From Ypsolopha sequella (taxonomy: Eukaryota > Arthropoda > Insecta > Lepidoptera > Ypsolophidae), in NCBI GenBank assembly GCA_934047225.1, contig OW203988.1:6358229-6422228 (forward strand): DNA of 64,000 bases. The letters are read 5' to 3'. This document shows positions 59,601 through 62,294 of this stretch, piece after piece. The notes under the pieces were generated by a model, which did not search any database, was not told the origin of the DNA, and was given only the letters and a program-made list of their open reading frames with translations. The translations under genes were made by a program, and so were the position numbers. Within the stretch, counting starts at the first letter, position 1. Every line of letters starts with the position of its first letter.

Positions 59601-62099
59601 TAATTTCTTTTAGCATGCCCCTCGTACTACACCTGCGAGGAAATAGTATAATTTTACTTTTAATCAAGATACAATAAAAGAAACCGACTGACTCACTCGC
59701 GTGCGATTGTCACTTTTTATTTCCTTCTTATTTTTAATTATGTACAGGAAAAGCAAGTGGCCAGTATCATTTTTCGAGTTTTATGTACGAGTTCGCAAAA
59801 TAATACTGGCCACTTGGCCACTTGCTCATTCTTTATGTTATTTAAAAAAAAAAAACAGCACGTTAACAATGGATATGCATATACTTTTTCTACCCGCTCA
59901 AGCACGTTAACAATGAATTTTCATACACTTTTTCCGCCCGCATATTTGTATGACAGTAATGACGTATTTTCTGCATCGTTTTCAAAAAAGTAAGAAGGTA
60001 CTTTCCAAGCAGGTGTAGTATAAATAATATTTCCTGAACTATACTGCTCATTCCAGCTTCTAGCAGTACTCCCGGCGGCCAGCAAGCATCTCCTGCCGGC
60101 TCCCTTCCACGACTTGATGACGGATGAAGACTCTCCCATCGTGCACTACTACCCGATCAACTTCGAGACTGATCTCAATGGGAAGAAGAACGACTGGGAG
60201 GCCGTTGTCCTTATACCTTTTATTGATGAGGTCAGTAGACACGATGTCCATAATTGGCATAGATTAAATCATGTTCAGGTGTGTTAATTCGAAAACCATT
60301 TCGAGATTTAGGTTCAATAAGCCGTATTTTCGAAGTTTTGGTCTAAAAAACCTCATAATGATGAATATTTTTACGAAAAGGCTGCAACTTCCATTTGCCT
60401 TCGTGTGACGTCACTTGAGTAATGGCTGTTTAGAAATGTTTCCTTTGCTATCAAGATAAATTTATAATAATTTGCTTCAGACTAATTTGACAGCTGGATG
60501 ACATATGAGTAGACAGAGAGAGTGCGGTTTACGATGCGCATTTGCATACTGCAATCGTTGCATACTCTCTGGTTTACATTGTAAGCACGCAAATAGCGCG
60601 CGTTCATTATAAACCGGCGAAAGCGCGCTAGCTAAAGTCACCATCTGTCAAATGTGGATAAAAAAACAATTGAAAGTATTTGGAAGAAAAGAAACGAATT
60701 TTCACTATCTCTCGTGCTAGGTACCTTGGTTAATTTTAAAGCATATTCCAAGAAATGCGAAATGTCCGAGTTGAACATAATTTGGAATCTTCTTGAAACT
60801 GACGATGACCATTCCAGTGATGGTGAAGAGATCAAATTCTGGTTAATTTCTTTACAGAAGACGTCGGCTTGGATTAAATCCATGTTGAAATCTCTCACAA
60901 CAACAACATATCAAATCAAATGCCAATTTGACGTTTCCGCACACGCTGCACTACCTCTTTTTCGTGAGCACTGTGAGTGCGCTAAAATGACGTCACTCAT
61001 GACGTCACAACGTTCACACTGGTGAATACATGCGCATCTTAAACCGACTTACAGCCCGCTCACAATGCAAATAGCGCTCATAAGCGCATTGTGATTTTTT
61101 TATAAGCAATCACACATCACAATCAGTATAATGTCTAAAATTCTCAAATGACGTCATATCGGATAATTCTTTAAAAAATCATAAAAAAAATAATGAAAAC
61201 CATGTCCTAAAATGACGTATATTCTCTAAAAACAAGTTGAAATAAAATCTTTTAAAAATTAAGCCATGGGAATTATTTTGAAGAACTTTTTGCTGGAAAA
61301 GCAAGCAATTGGTCAAGAACAACAATAAAAAATATATGAAAAAATTTAAAAATCAATTTGAAAAAAAAAATTGTATGACGCCAGGGTAGACAATGTCTAC
61401 CTTACAGTAAACATTTCCTATATAAACTTTTTTTTTCAAAGTGATATTTAATTTTTTTTTTATTGTTCTTCTTGACCAATTGCTTACTTTTCCAGCAAAA
61501 AGTTCTGTGCACGCCACTCCCGTACTGCACGTTATTAAATCGAAATATAGCGTTATTTCATGTCAAATACGCATGAAATAACGGTGTATAATGTTTTTCC
61601 TTAATTCTGATTATTTATAGCGTTATTATTAACGCAACGAATCAATATAAAGCTATAAAACAGTTTGTACCGGTAGTTGTTATAACGTTCTTAAGAACCG
61701 CTGTGTACCCCGCGCCCCCTGCTGCCTCATTGACACTCCGTGAGTGCGCAAATGCGGCAATGGTGTCGATTCGGTGTAACACGATATGAATTATTATTTG
61801 ACAGGTCAATCTTCAGGTCGCAGGTTCAAATTCTGGACCGAGGAATTTTTTTAAAAAATATTTGTGCTTTTAAATTTGTTGCGTTCTCGATCGTGCAGGA
61901 TTCGAAACCGGGTCAAGATGGAAAACCCGGCGTCCTACCAACTGTGCTACCGGTGCTGACTAAACAGTTGTGATATTTTGGTCCCAGACAAATCTCCTGT
62001 CAGCCATGACGCCGTGTTATCAGAGGCTGACGGACGAGGAGAGGAAACGGAACACGCCCGGCCCCATGTGTGTCTACAATTGGACGTCCGAGAGTCTAG
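29532..62099 (+). CDS. XRN1: XRN1 / pacman 5'-3' exoribonuclease, first 13 coding exons (3' end outside window)
   Basis: Exons 29532-29606, 31855-32081, 39827-39879, 42680-42840, 43969-44133, 45593-45875, 47158-47318, 49612-49716, 53390-53447, 53534-53615, 54216-54408, 60057-60230 and 61988-62099 join in frame to 616 codons plus 1 base, with GT..AG throughout. The start is [19 protein letters not shown], the invariant XRN1 N-terminus. XRN1 degrades decapped 5'-monophosphate RNA in the cytoplasm (P-bodies). Catalytic residues present: D35 and N37 (DMNGIIH), D86 ([17 protein letters not shown]), E176 and E178 ([10 protein letters not shown]), D206 and D208 ([11 protein letters not shown]), D291 (NDFIP). 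The conserved region 2 tryptophan-rich segment ([20 protein letters not shown]) is in exon 11. Family length is about 1,600-1,700 residues, so about a third is here. Introns up to 7.7 kb are full of transposons. Confidence 0.97.
29607..30087. other. XRN1 intron 1, unique-looking part
   Basis: AT-rich sequence with no recognisable repeat or gene. Confidence 0.35.
30088..31261. mobile_element. Outer TIR element, interrupted by a second element
   Basis: AAATTATTATTACATG at 30088 pairs with its inverse ending at 31261. The arms continue imperfectly for about 50 bp (..TTGTCGTTGACTATA). A fragment lies at 19471-19535. The inner element 30323-31078 is nested in it. Confidence 0.55.
30323..31078. 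mobile_element. TIR element, 756 bp, 7-bp TSD
   Basis: TIR CATAGATAAATAAAGGAAGG on both ends, flanked by GCGCTGA at 30316-30322 and 31079-31085. The interior has a CTATCTAG run (30430-30475) and several CGCCATCTA words. No transposase. Confidence 0.75.
31262..31854. other. XRN1 intron 1, remaining part
   Basis: AT-rich with an AGCGCCCCTAGCGG word at 31641; no gene or clear repeat boundaries seen. Confidence 0.3.
31855..32081 (+). CDS. XRN1: XRN1 exon 2: metal-binding D35, N37, D86
   Basis: Acceptor ctgttccag. [17 protein letters not shown] and [19 protein letters not shown]. The donor is GTATAT at 32082. Confidence 0.97.
32082..32708. other. XRN1 intron 2, left part
   Basis: Includes GGGATCCCGCGGGATTAGCG at 32410-32440, resembling ends of hAT elements and echoed by CGGGATCCCGCTGGAG at 39347 on the far side of the Penelope pair. 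An older element may span both, but I could not define its ends. Confidence 0.3.
32709..32825 (+). repeat. Older inverted repeat, left arm
   Basis: TTTAAGGGTGCTCAAACAAA to TTCAATAAGAACTATTATG matches the reverse complement of 38171-38287 at roughly three quarters identity. It flanks the much younger Penelope palindrome. Confidence 0.65.
33043..33083 (-). ncRNA. Hammerhead-ribozyme-like motif, left Penelope copy
   Basis: Mirror of 37833-37873 on the minus strand, same sequence. Lies between the stop codon and the AT-rich outer end. Confidence 0.5.
33142..35373 (-). CDS. Penelope-like element RT / GIY-YIG protein, left copy
   Basis: About 743 codons without a stop, and the frame stays open further upstream to the end of the arm; no ATG anchors the N-terminus. 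The RT has [31 protein letters not shown] and the active site [11 protein letters not shown] (FVDD, typical of Penelope-like and telomerase-related RTs). The C-terminus has a GIY-YIG endonuclease: [20 protein letters not shown] then RYKEH. Such proteins copy their RNA into a nicked target by target-primed reverse transcription. Identical to the right copy except Pro for Leu in SSCHPWEHK. It is intact enough to be active, but a 5' end is missing. The frame lies antisense to XRN1. Confidence 0.92.
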   Translation of the reverse strand: MNDEIRYWFSVRNNLKTHLKVLHTELTFSLHSSEFDSLDRKARDLASKVVHEKYLIQRGKLDRLIQCNNRLINHPVQNSSTFPFHPRVKNLTNIDFPTSEMSLLEKGLKYNIPSNLSQNSLQNLAVDAEITAIVSKKDNIVKSLVTNEIQKVAVSSKEQINPELATFKSIQCRVNDNDLVISKADKGNTVVIMNREEYNSKVNDVIQGDEFVPLNSDPTKKFQAELKLAVNNTSFVFPDNTQSKAKLLPMNPVAPALYGLPKIHKDNIPVRPVVSYIGAPAYDLSKRLNHILLEKTSFKPIYCLKNKEDLISKIHNVHLPSNAKLVSLDVDSLFTNVPYDECLTIIRNLLEKQRLHTGEIDDLLNLTSVCMQQNYFKFNNSFYMQKEGLAMGSPLSPLMADIFMDSFETKHIVNNSNILYYYRFVDDVILCWTGTSRQLDIFVNKLNKIHSKIKFKLEVEQENSLNFLDLTITRSQHQHEFQIYRKPTHTDTVIPASSCHPWEHKLAAFRCYVHRLMTVPLSPDNYKKELNIIYQIAFNNGYSTKMVDRLIHKKQNSIIRSNLSALQPESIQKYKTSLTYLGPISERVAKIFRRSGVRVAFRTNNKIKRLCNGKDKLDKKQQSGIYKLCCSECNGVYIGQTGRSFETRYKEHISAYRNNHPEKSHFAKHILESGHSLPNNHSFDIKHICKKGLRMCVLEQLEILKNKNNSDLLNEQTNFISTPLLRMFSSSIYSHQTTSQAGV
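35423..37774 (+). CDS. Penelope-like element RT / GIY-YIG protein, right copy
   Basis: The open frame from the first ATG at 35423 (in the other arm and spacer) to TAA at 37772-37774; the element-derived part starts at 35477. Motif A LDVD is at about 36524, the RT active-site FVDD at 36812, GIY at 37412 and YIGQTG at 37451. The last residues before the stop are [14 protein letters not shown]. Same strand as XRN1, inside intron 2. The first 18 or so residues are an accident of the palindrome, encoded by antisense arm plus spacer. Confidence 0.92.
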   Translation: MLQRILEKNQIVPNYIKLNIRCNIHTRSSFLAIKKAQLAWLNDEIRYWFSVRNNLKTHLKVLHTELTFSLHSSEFDSLDRKARDLASKVVHEKYLIQRGKLDRLIQCNNRLINHPVQNSSTFPFHPRVKNLTNIDFPTSEMSLLEKGLKYNIPSNLSQNSLQNLAVDAEITAIVSKKDNIVKSLVTNEIQKVAVSSKEQINPELATFKSIQCRVNDNDLVISKADKGNTVVIMNREEYNSKVNDVIQGDEFVPLNSDPTKKFQAELKLAVNNTSFVFPDNTQSKAKLLPMNPVAPALYGLPKIHKDNIPVRPVVSYIGAPAYDLSKRLNHILLEKTSFKPIYCLKNKEDLISKIHNVHLPSNAKLVSLDVDSLFTNVPYDECLTIIRNLLEKQRLHTGEIDDLLNLTSVCMQQNYFKFNNSFYMQKEGLAMGSPLSPLMADIFMDSFETKHIVNNSNILYYYRFVDDVILCWTGTSRQLDIFVNKLNKIHSKIKFKLEVEQENSLNFLDLTITRSQHQHEFQIYRKPTHTDTVIPASSCHLWEHKLAAFRCYVHRLMTVPLSPDNYKKELNIIYQIAFNNGYSTKMVDRLIHKKQNSIIRSNLSALQPESIQKYKTSLTYLGPISERVAKIFRRSGVRVAFRTNNKIKRLCNGKDKLDKKQQSGIYKLCCSECNGVYIGQTGRSFETRYKEHISAYRNNHPEKSHFAKHILESGHSLPNNHSFDIKHICKKGLRMCVLEQLEILKNKNNSDLLNEQTNFISTPLLRMFSSSIYSHQTTSQAGV
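37833..37873 (+). ncRNA. Hammerhead-ribozyme-like motif, right Penelope copy
   Basis: CCGAGGAT, then stem II GCCTC/GAGGC with loop GTTTA, then GAAA, then a loopless 4-bp stem III ACAC/GTGT, then the cleavage-site C. Stem I begins ATC/GAT. This is the type I hammerhead layout with minimal stem III reported for Penelope-like elements. The core departs from CUGANGA (second base C) and has one extra U before stem II, so activity is uncertain. Confidence 0.5.
38047..38175. repeat. Foldback MITE-like repeat, 129 bp
   Basis: GAAAGACTTGACCTACAT at the left and ATGTAGGTCAAGTCTTTC at the right are perfect inverted repeats. The AT-rich middle is non-coding. It sits between the Penelope right end and the older inverted repeat. 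Confidence 0.65.
38171..38287 (-). repeat. Older inverted repeat, right arm
   Basis: Reverse-complement partner of 32709-32825; far more diverged than the Penelope arms. Confidence 0.65.
38641..39267. mobile_element. TIR element with TA target duplication, 627 bp
   Basis: CAGTGCGCGCCAATCTTTTA (continuing GTCGCCTCTGAA) at the left and its reverse complement at the right, flanked by TA at 38639-38640 and 39268-39269. The interior is AT-rich with AACAAAATCAACAAA runs and no ORF. Confidence 0.75.
39287..39512 (+). repeat. Imperfect tandem duplication, offset 117 bp
   Basis: GATCTTTTTGCAAAAGCTCA at 39287 recurs at 39404, followed in both units by CCCGCAAATACTGGAGTTGA. Confidence 0.75.
39827..39879 (+). 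CDS. XRN1: XRN1 exon 3, 53 bp
   Basis: Acceptor aatttcag. Reads [18 protein letters not shown]. It follows a 7.7-kb intron that contains the Penelope palindrome. Confidence 0.94.
39930..40225 (+). repeat. Dispersed repeat, copy with empty insertion site
   Basis: TATCAAGATAATTTTATAGT.., GACAGCTGGATGGCAGATG.., TCTAAAATTCTCAAGTAACG matches 60445-60519 plus 61094-61275 in the same order. Here nothing is inserted between GACAGAGAC and TTTTTTTATAA. Confidence 0.65.
40238..40479. mobile_element. Foldback MITE, 242 bp
   Basis: TATAAGGTCTTTCAATTTAA at the left pairs with the right end. The arms run perfectly for about 80 bp (through CACATTCCACTG). In XRN1 intron 3. Confidence 0.8.
40540..41036 (+). 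repeat. About 500-bp dispersed repeat, copy 1 (uninterrupted)
   Basis: Runs from GAAAGTACCTTATTACTTTT to CCTCGGTGAACAATATACTA. Contains AGTGGCCAGTATTAAAG.., CAGGTGTAGTATAAAGCACT and GGCCCTTGGCTTCGCCTCGG. The second copy, inverted and split by a mariner, is at 58174-60010. Confidence 0.8.
41065..41695 (+). pseudogene. LINE reverse transcriptase C-terminus and 3' tail, copy 2
   Basis: 41066-41170 reads [20 protein letters not shown] then IRDHCGL. 41404-41648 reads [31 protein letters not shown] and [18 protein letters not shown] and GRP+RRW are standard ends of insect LINE RTs. The AT-rich 230 bp between the parts is probably an insertion. The tail is (TATG)n. Confidence 0.65.
41696..41950 (-). 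repeat. Dispersed repeat, second copy of 9545-10500
   Basis: Reverse-complement match in order to both halves of the interrupted copy; contains CCAATCACAGCGCAGAATAG. Confidence 0.5.
41998..42125. mobile_element. Short MITE with TA target duplication, 128 bp
   Basis: CAGTTCGCGTCACGTAAAAA at the left and TTTTAACGTGACGCGAACTG at the right, flanked by TA. GC-rich middle. The TIR starts CAGT like 2085-3128 and 38641-39267. Confidence 0.75.
42680..42840 (+). CDS. XRN1: XRN1 exon 4
   Basis: Acceptor atgtggcag. Encodes [19 protein letters not shown] through VKVILSGHE. The donor is GTTTGT. Confidence 0.96.
42845..43625 (-). repeat. LINE-derived fragment (GTCCACTGCTGGACATA type), split by hAT element
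   Basis: TTCGTCCACTGCTGGACATA followed by AGCCTCCCCCAT is a very common antisense LINE RT end in moths. It directly follows XRN1 exon 4 and is interrupted at 43082. Confidence 0.55.
43082..43552 (+). mobile_element. hAT element with 8-bp TSD and transposase remnant
   Basis: AGGGTTGCCAGATG at the left and ATCTGGCAACCCTAG at the right, flanked by GCCCAGGT at 43074-43081 and 43553-43560. Bases 43227-43307 read [20 protein letters not shown] then GNVWTDERN: the SNA.VER.FS...W...RN signature of the hAT C-terminal dimerisation domain. The frame then shifts ([11 protein letters not shown].. continues in another frame). Internally deleted and inactive. Confidence 0.8.
43969..44133 (+). CDS. XRN1: XRN1 exon 5: E176, E178, D206, D208
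   Basis: Acceptor ccctgcag. [18 protein letters not shown] and [18 protein letters not shown]. The donor is GTTAGT. Confidence 0.97.
44202..44630. mobile_element. Foldback element with about 150-bp TIRs
   Basis: Left TATTGTTATGCGGCTGATGA.. and right TCATCAGCCGCATTACAATA pair; the arms extend outward to the GTATTACAAGTA words. The middle contains CTCGCTTCGCTCGGCTCTC, also seen near 1665. Confidence 0.65.
45155..45542 (+). repeat. LINE 3' tail, copy 3, split by hAT MITE
   Basis: CTTGTATGACTAAATTGATG.. to TCTGCCTACCCCTCTAGAG, then 45501 onward GCATGCGTGAGTATATGTAT. Same family as 41404-41695. Confidence 0.65.
45266..45500. mobile_element. hAT MITE (CAGTGTTTCTTAACC family), 235 bp, 8-bp TSD
   Basis: Ends CAGTGTTTCTTAACCTG and AGGTTAAGAAACGCTG, flanked by CTCTAGAG at 45258-45265 and 45501-45508. 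The interior has GGGGTCCGCG and GGGGGTCCGC. A second copy is at 49810-50102. Confidence 0.88.
45593..45875 (+). CDS. XRN1: XRN1 exon 6: D291
   Basis: Acceptor ttatttacag. [50 protein letters not shown]. The donor is GTGAGT. Confidence 0.97.
45911..46180. mobile_element. hAT MITE (CAGWGGTCGGCAAT family), 270 bp, 8-bp TSD
   Basis: Ends CAGAGGTCGGCAATT and GATTGCCGACCACTG, flanked by CTATATAT at 45903-45910 and 46181-46188. The right half is GC-rich (GCGGCCCGCCGCG). Inserted 27 bases after XRN1 exon 6 ends. Confidence 0.85.
46195..46758 (-). repeat. Dispersed repeat GGTTCCGTA..CACTTGGCCGG, copy 3
   Basis: Reverse orientation; ends CCTTTTAGGTACTACGGAAC then CCTAAAA. Contains an internal duplication of the AATATCTACAATTTGATACC block. 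Confidence 0.65.
46861..47087. repeat. Inverted pair of tRNA-derived SINE-like sequences (hairpin, about 110-bp arms)
   Basis: ATTAGAGTGCATTACAAA at the left pairs with the right end at 47087. Each arm contains a tRNA-like 3' half (ACAAGAGGTCGCARGTTCAA, then ATCCTGG). Related single copies occur at 52918-53045, and similar tRNA-like pieces at 61790-61970. No intact tRNA: the acceptor stem and D-arm are incomplete. Confidence 0.7.
47158..47318 (+). CDS. XRN1: XRN1 exon 7
   Basis: Acceptor ttgtttcag. [20 protein letters not shown] then [20 protein letters not shown]. The donor is GTAAGG. Confidence 0.95.
47850..48260 (+). repeat. Dispersed AT-rich repeat fragment
   Basis: Third copy of the repeat at 13350-13805 and 1245-1440 (TCGATAGAAATAATTGTTGA.., CTCGCACTGCGCGATTTTTC). 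Confidence 0.4.
48308..49165 (-). pseudogene. RpS8: Processed pseudogene of ribosomal protein S8, split by a solo LTR
   Basis: On the minus strand from about 49160: [28 protein letters not shown], a TAG where Gln is expected, then [50 protein letters not shown], a frameshift, PGQCG. After the LTR it continues [13 protein letters not shown], another [15 protein letters not shown] and TAA at 48310-48308. No introns, 5'-truncated, in XRN1 intron 7 antisense. RpS8 is a 40S subunit protein; this copy is dead. Confidence 0.9.
48391..48859. mobile_element. Solo LTR, 469 bp, 5-bp TSD, inside the RpS8 pseudogene
   Basis: Starts TGTTGC and ends GCGACA (TG..CA with inverted TGTYGC), flanked by ACCGC at 48386-48390 and 48860-48864. 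The flanking RpS8 sequence joins exactly when LTR plus one TSD are removed (codons GQC-GRADG). A TATATATG word at about 48441 could be its promoter. An apparent Pro/Ser-rich ORF inside is chance. Confidence 0.88.
49371..49534. mobile_element. Foldback MITE, copy 2 (CCGCGTAATTCTSATTTTCA family)
   Basis: GCGGGCCTTCCGCGTAATTC at the left pairs with the right end (..TTACGCGGTAGACCCGC). Arms of about 65 bp include CAACTTGAGATTGAAATTTG. Second member of the family at 18404-18564. Confidence 0.8.
49612..49716 (+). CDS. XRN1: XRN1 exon 8: acidic linker
   Basis: Acceptor ttttatttcag. [20 protein letters not shown] then [12 protein letters not shown]. Phase 0 at both ends. Poorly conserved linker region; identified by position, phase and splice sites. 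Confidence 0.87.
49810..50102. mobile_element. hAT MITE (CAGTGTTTCTTAACC family), copy 2, 293 bp
   Basis: Ends CAGCGTTTCTTAACCTG and AGGTTAAGAAACGCTG; flanks CCTTAAAG (49802-49809) and CCTTAGAG (50103-50110), an 8-bp TSD with one later change. Slightly longer than the copy at 45266. Confidence 0.82.
50150..50570. repeat. GC-rich repeat body shared with 18567-19084, copy 2
   Basis: TTGCGACGGGCTTTGCCCTG, GCGCGCTCGCTCGCTCAAAG and CATGGCCGGCTCTATACAAC match the interior of 18567-19084 in inverse orientation. The right end (TTTATGGAAACCCTTCCAGT..GCGGGAGGGTTTA) is repeated inverted at 51925-51985. Confidence 0.55.
50836..51565 (+). repeat. Dispersed repeat GGTTCCGTA..CACTTGGCCGG, copy 4 (long, 3' end missing)
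   Basis: Starts GGTTCCGTAGTACCTAAAAG with (GTCC)n. The AATAYAATAWKGGTATCAAATT block occurs twice, and it ends at TTGAGAAATTCACGAAAAAA without the TTGGCCGG end. Confidence 0.65.
51718..51897 (+). repeat. Tandem duplication, unit 90 bp, two copies
   Basis: AGTAGCGGTAGGAATTCATA at 51721 recurs at 51811; both units end CAGAACTAAAAGCAGGGTAG. Confidence 0.85.
51915..52045. repeat. GC-rich repeat body, copy 3 (inverted relative to 50150-50570)
   Basis: TAAACCCTCCCGCAGCTCAG through CGGCGCCGTCGCAAG and CGCTTGGCGCGCC. With 50500-50570 it forms an inverted pair 1.4 kb apart, suggesting one larger element from about 50150 to 52045. Confidence 0.5.
52353..52619. mobile_element. Foldback MITE, 267 bp
   Basis: ACAACGTGTAACAGAAAGGT at the left pairs with ACCTTTCTGTTACACGTTGT at the right. 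Arms of about 75 bp include AGCTTATTCAGTCAATGG. Confidence 0.8.
52918..53045 (-). repeat. tRNA-derived SINE-like fragment
   Basis: Same order as one arm of 46861-47087 (AGTGCATTACAAACTCAATC.., GCTGCGACCTCCTG, GCGCTCTACCGAGG). Confidence 0.5.
53390..53447 (+). CDS. XRN1: XRN1 exon 9: acidic run
   Basis: Acceptor tttgttgcag. [19 protein letters not shown]; the donor is GTAAGT. The acidic linker before the next conserved block is usual in XRN1. Confidence 0.9.
53534..53615 (+). CDS. XRN1: XRN1 exon 10
   Basis: Acceptor gataattttcag. [20 protein letters not shown] then LDYSKVT. The HKRDYYM block aligns with the family's KRTYYM. Only 86 bp from exon 9. Confidence 0.93.
53634..53830 (+). repeat. 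Helitron-like fragment
   Basis: ACTACAAATGCGAAAGTGTG, a TTTGTTTGTTTG run, TTCACGCAGCAATGAAGCAA and ACATAGGCTACTTTTTATTC: the wording of common insect Helitron ends. No 3' CTRR end identified. Confidence 0.35.
54216..54408 (+). CDS. XRN1: XRN1 exon 11: conserved region 2
   Basis: Acceptor attttccccag. [48 protein letters not shown]. The donor is GTGAGT. Confidence 0.97.
55411..55650 (+). pseudogene. THAP-like zinc finger, broken
   Basis: ATG at 55411 opens [15 protein letters not shown] (Cys-x4-Cys close to the N-terminus) and stops after about 24 codons. A shifted frame then reads [20 protein letters not shown], matching the C-x2-H..F end of THAP C2CH fingers, which bind transposon or promoter DNA. 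At least one frameshift and stop. Confidence 0.5.
56009..56502 (+). pseudogene. DDE_3-type transposase C-terminal part, one frameshift
   Basis: MSWTKG+[27 protein letters not shown], then [20 protein letters not shown] with the third catalytic acid (NPIE). A one-base frameshift in the A-run at about 56335 is followed by [14 protein letters not shown] and a tail [20 protein letters not shown] ending FSD and TAA at 56500-56502; AATAAA follows at once. The upstream part with the first two catalytic Asp is missing. Confidence 0.65.
56760..57343. other. XRN1 intron 11, no recognised feature
   Basis: AT-rich. A tRNA-like snippet (AACCCGCGACCCCTGAATC) lies at about 57104 but is not a tRNA. Confidence 0.3.
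57344..57660. mobile_element. Foldback MITE, 317 bp
   Basis: ACATTCTAGTCAGGGCTGGT at the left pairs with the right end at 57660. A second, better conserved block inside (GTTGCCTTCTGGACTGGGTG..AAAAACATAGATA) pairs 57408 with 57596. Confidence 0.7.
57700..57905. repeat. Dispersed repeat, copy 2 of 1075-1815 (internally deleted, inverted)
   Basis: CGACTAAATACCGAGTGGGC and TTTCGCCCACTTAGTATTTT correspond to the two ends of the first copy; most of the middle is missing. Confidence 0.5.
58319..59624 (+). mobile_element. mariner transposon, 1,306 bp, inactive
   Basis: TIRs CGAGGGGCATGCCAAAAGAA and its near-perfect inverse (TTTCTTTTAGCATGCCCCTC G), flanked by TA at 58317-58318 and 59625-59626. The copy at 40540-41036 shows the empty TA. 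Confidence 0.95.
58503..59560 (+). pseudogene. mariner transposase pseudogene
   Basis: Starts [18 protein letters not shown], frameshifts near 58590, then [20 protein letters not shown] (helix-turn-helix), [35 protein letters not shown], and [17 protein letters not shown] with the first catalytic Asp. A TGA follows, then other frames contain HHDN (second Asp) and PDLAPCDF (third Asp of DD34D). Several frame breaks make it dead. Real mariner transposases are about 345 residues. Confidence 0.9.
60057..60230 (+). CDS. XRN1: XRN1 exon 12
   Basis: Acceptor gctcattccag. [19 protein letters not shown] and [20 protein letters not shown], the classic XRN end of the catalytic block. The donor is GTCAGT. 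Confidence 0.97.
60520..61093 (+). mobile_element. TIR-bearing insertion with a 123-codon ORF
   Basis: Absent from the sister repeat at 39930-40225. Near its ends CGGTTTACGATGCGCAT (60525) and ATGCGCATCTTAAACCG (61030) are imperfect inverted repeats, and GCAAATAGCGC words occur on both sides. GC-spiked ends around an AT-rich ORF. Confidence 0.6.
60654..61025 (+). CDS. Hypothetical transposon-associated ORF, 123 codons
   Basis: ATG at 60654; begins [20 protein letters not shown] and has an acidic [12 protein letters not shown] segment. It ends SQRSHW, stop at 61023-61025, just before the right inverted repeat. I do not recognise a family. It fills the insertion almost completely, so it may be a remnant or accessory gene of the parent transposon. 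Confidence 0.3.
   Translation: MDKKTIESIWKKRNEFSLSLVLGTLVNFKAYSKKCEMSELNIIWNLLETDDDHSSDGEEIKFWLISLQKTSAWIKSMLKSLTTTTYQIKCQFDVSAHAALPLFREHCECAKMTSLMTSQRSHW
61276..61512. mobile_element. Degraded copy of the 62339 hAT MITE
   Basis: GAACTTTTTGCTGGAAAAGC at the left and CAGCAAAAAGTTCTGTGCAC, GCCACT at the right, with GGGTAGACAATGTCTACC in the middle, as in 62339-62573. The outermost left bases are lost. Confidence 0.65.
61790..61970. repeat. tRNA-like fragments
   Basis: CAGGTCGCAGGTTCAAATTC at about 61815 and GGATTCGAAACCGGGTCAAG (box-B-like on the minus strand) at about 61899. Neither folds as a complete tRNA. Confidence 0.35.
61988..62099 (+). CDS. XRN1: XRN1 exon 13 (last in window)
   Basis: Acceptor ttggtcccag. 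[18 protein letters not shown] then [19 protein letters not shown]. The donor is GTATGG; the next exon is not in the window. Confidence 0.92.
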
Positions 62100-62294
62100 G
62101 TATGGATTAACTTTTTAAATCCTTTAATTTTAACTGCTAAAAAAGTTGAATTTTTAATGATCATCCTGCGCTCGTCGTGACATCTACCGGTGTAAGGCAA
62201 ACACCAACGTGTTTACAATTTACAAATACAGTTTTATTTATATACTGAGTTATATAACTTCCTGCTAGCGTCCGTATATTAACTCAGATTATTT

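Larger units (their letters stand above)
58174..60010 (-). repeat. About 500-bp dispersed repeat, copy 2, inverted, split by mariner
   Basis: 58174-58318 and 59625-60005 together match the reverse complement of 40540-41036 end to end. The interruption is exactly the mariner at a TA. Confidence 0.82.
60445..61275 (+). repeat. Dispersed repeat, copy with insertion
   Basis: Matches 39930-40225 on both sides of a 574-bp insertion (60520-61093). Confidence 0.65.
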
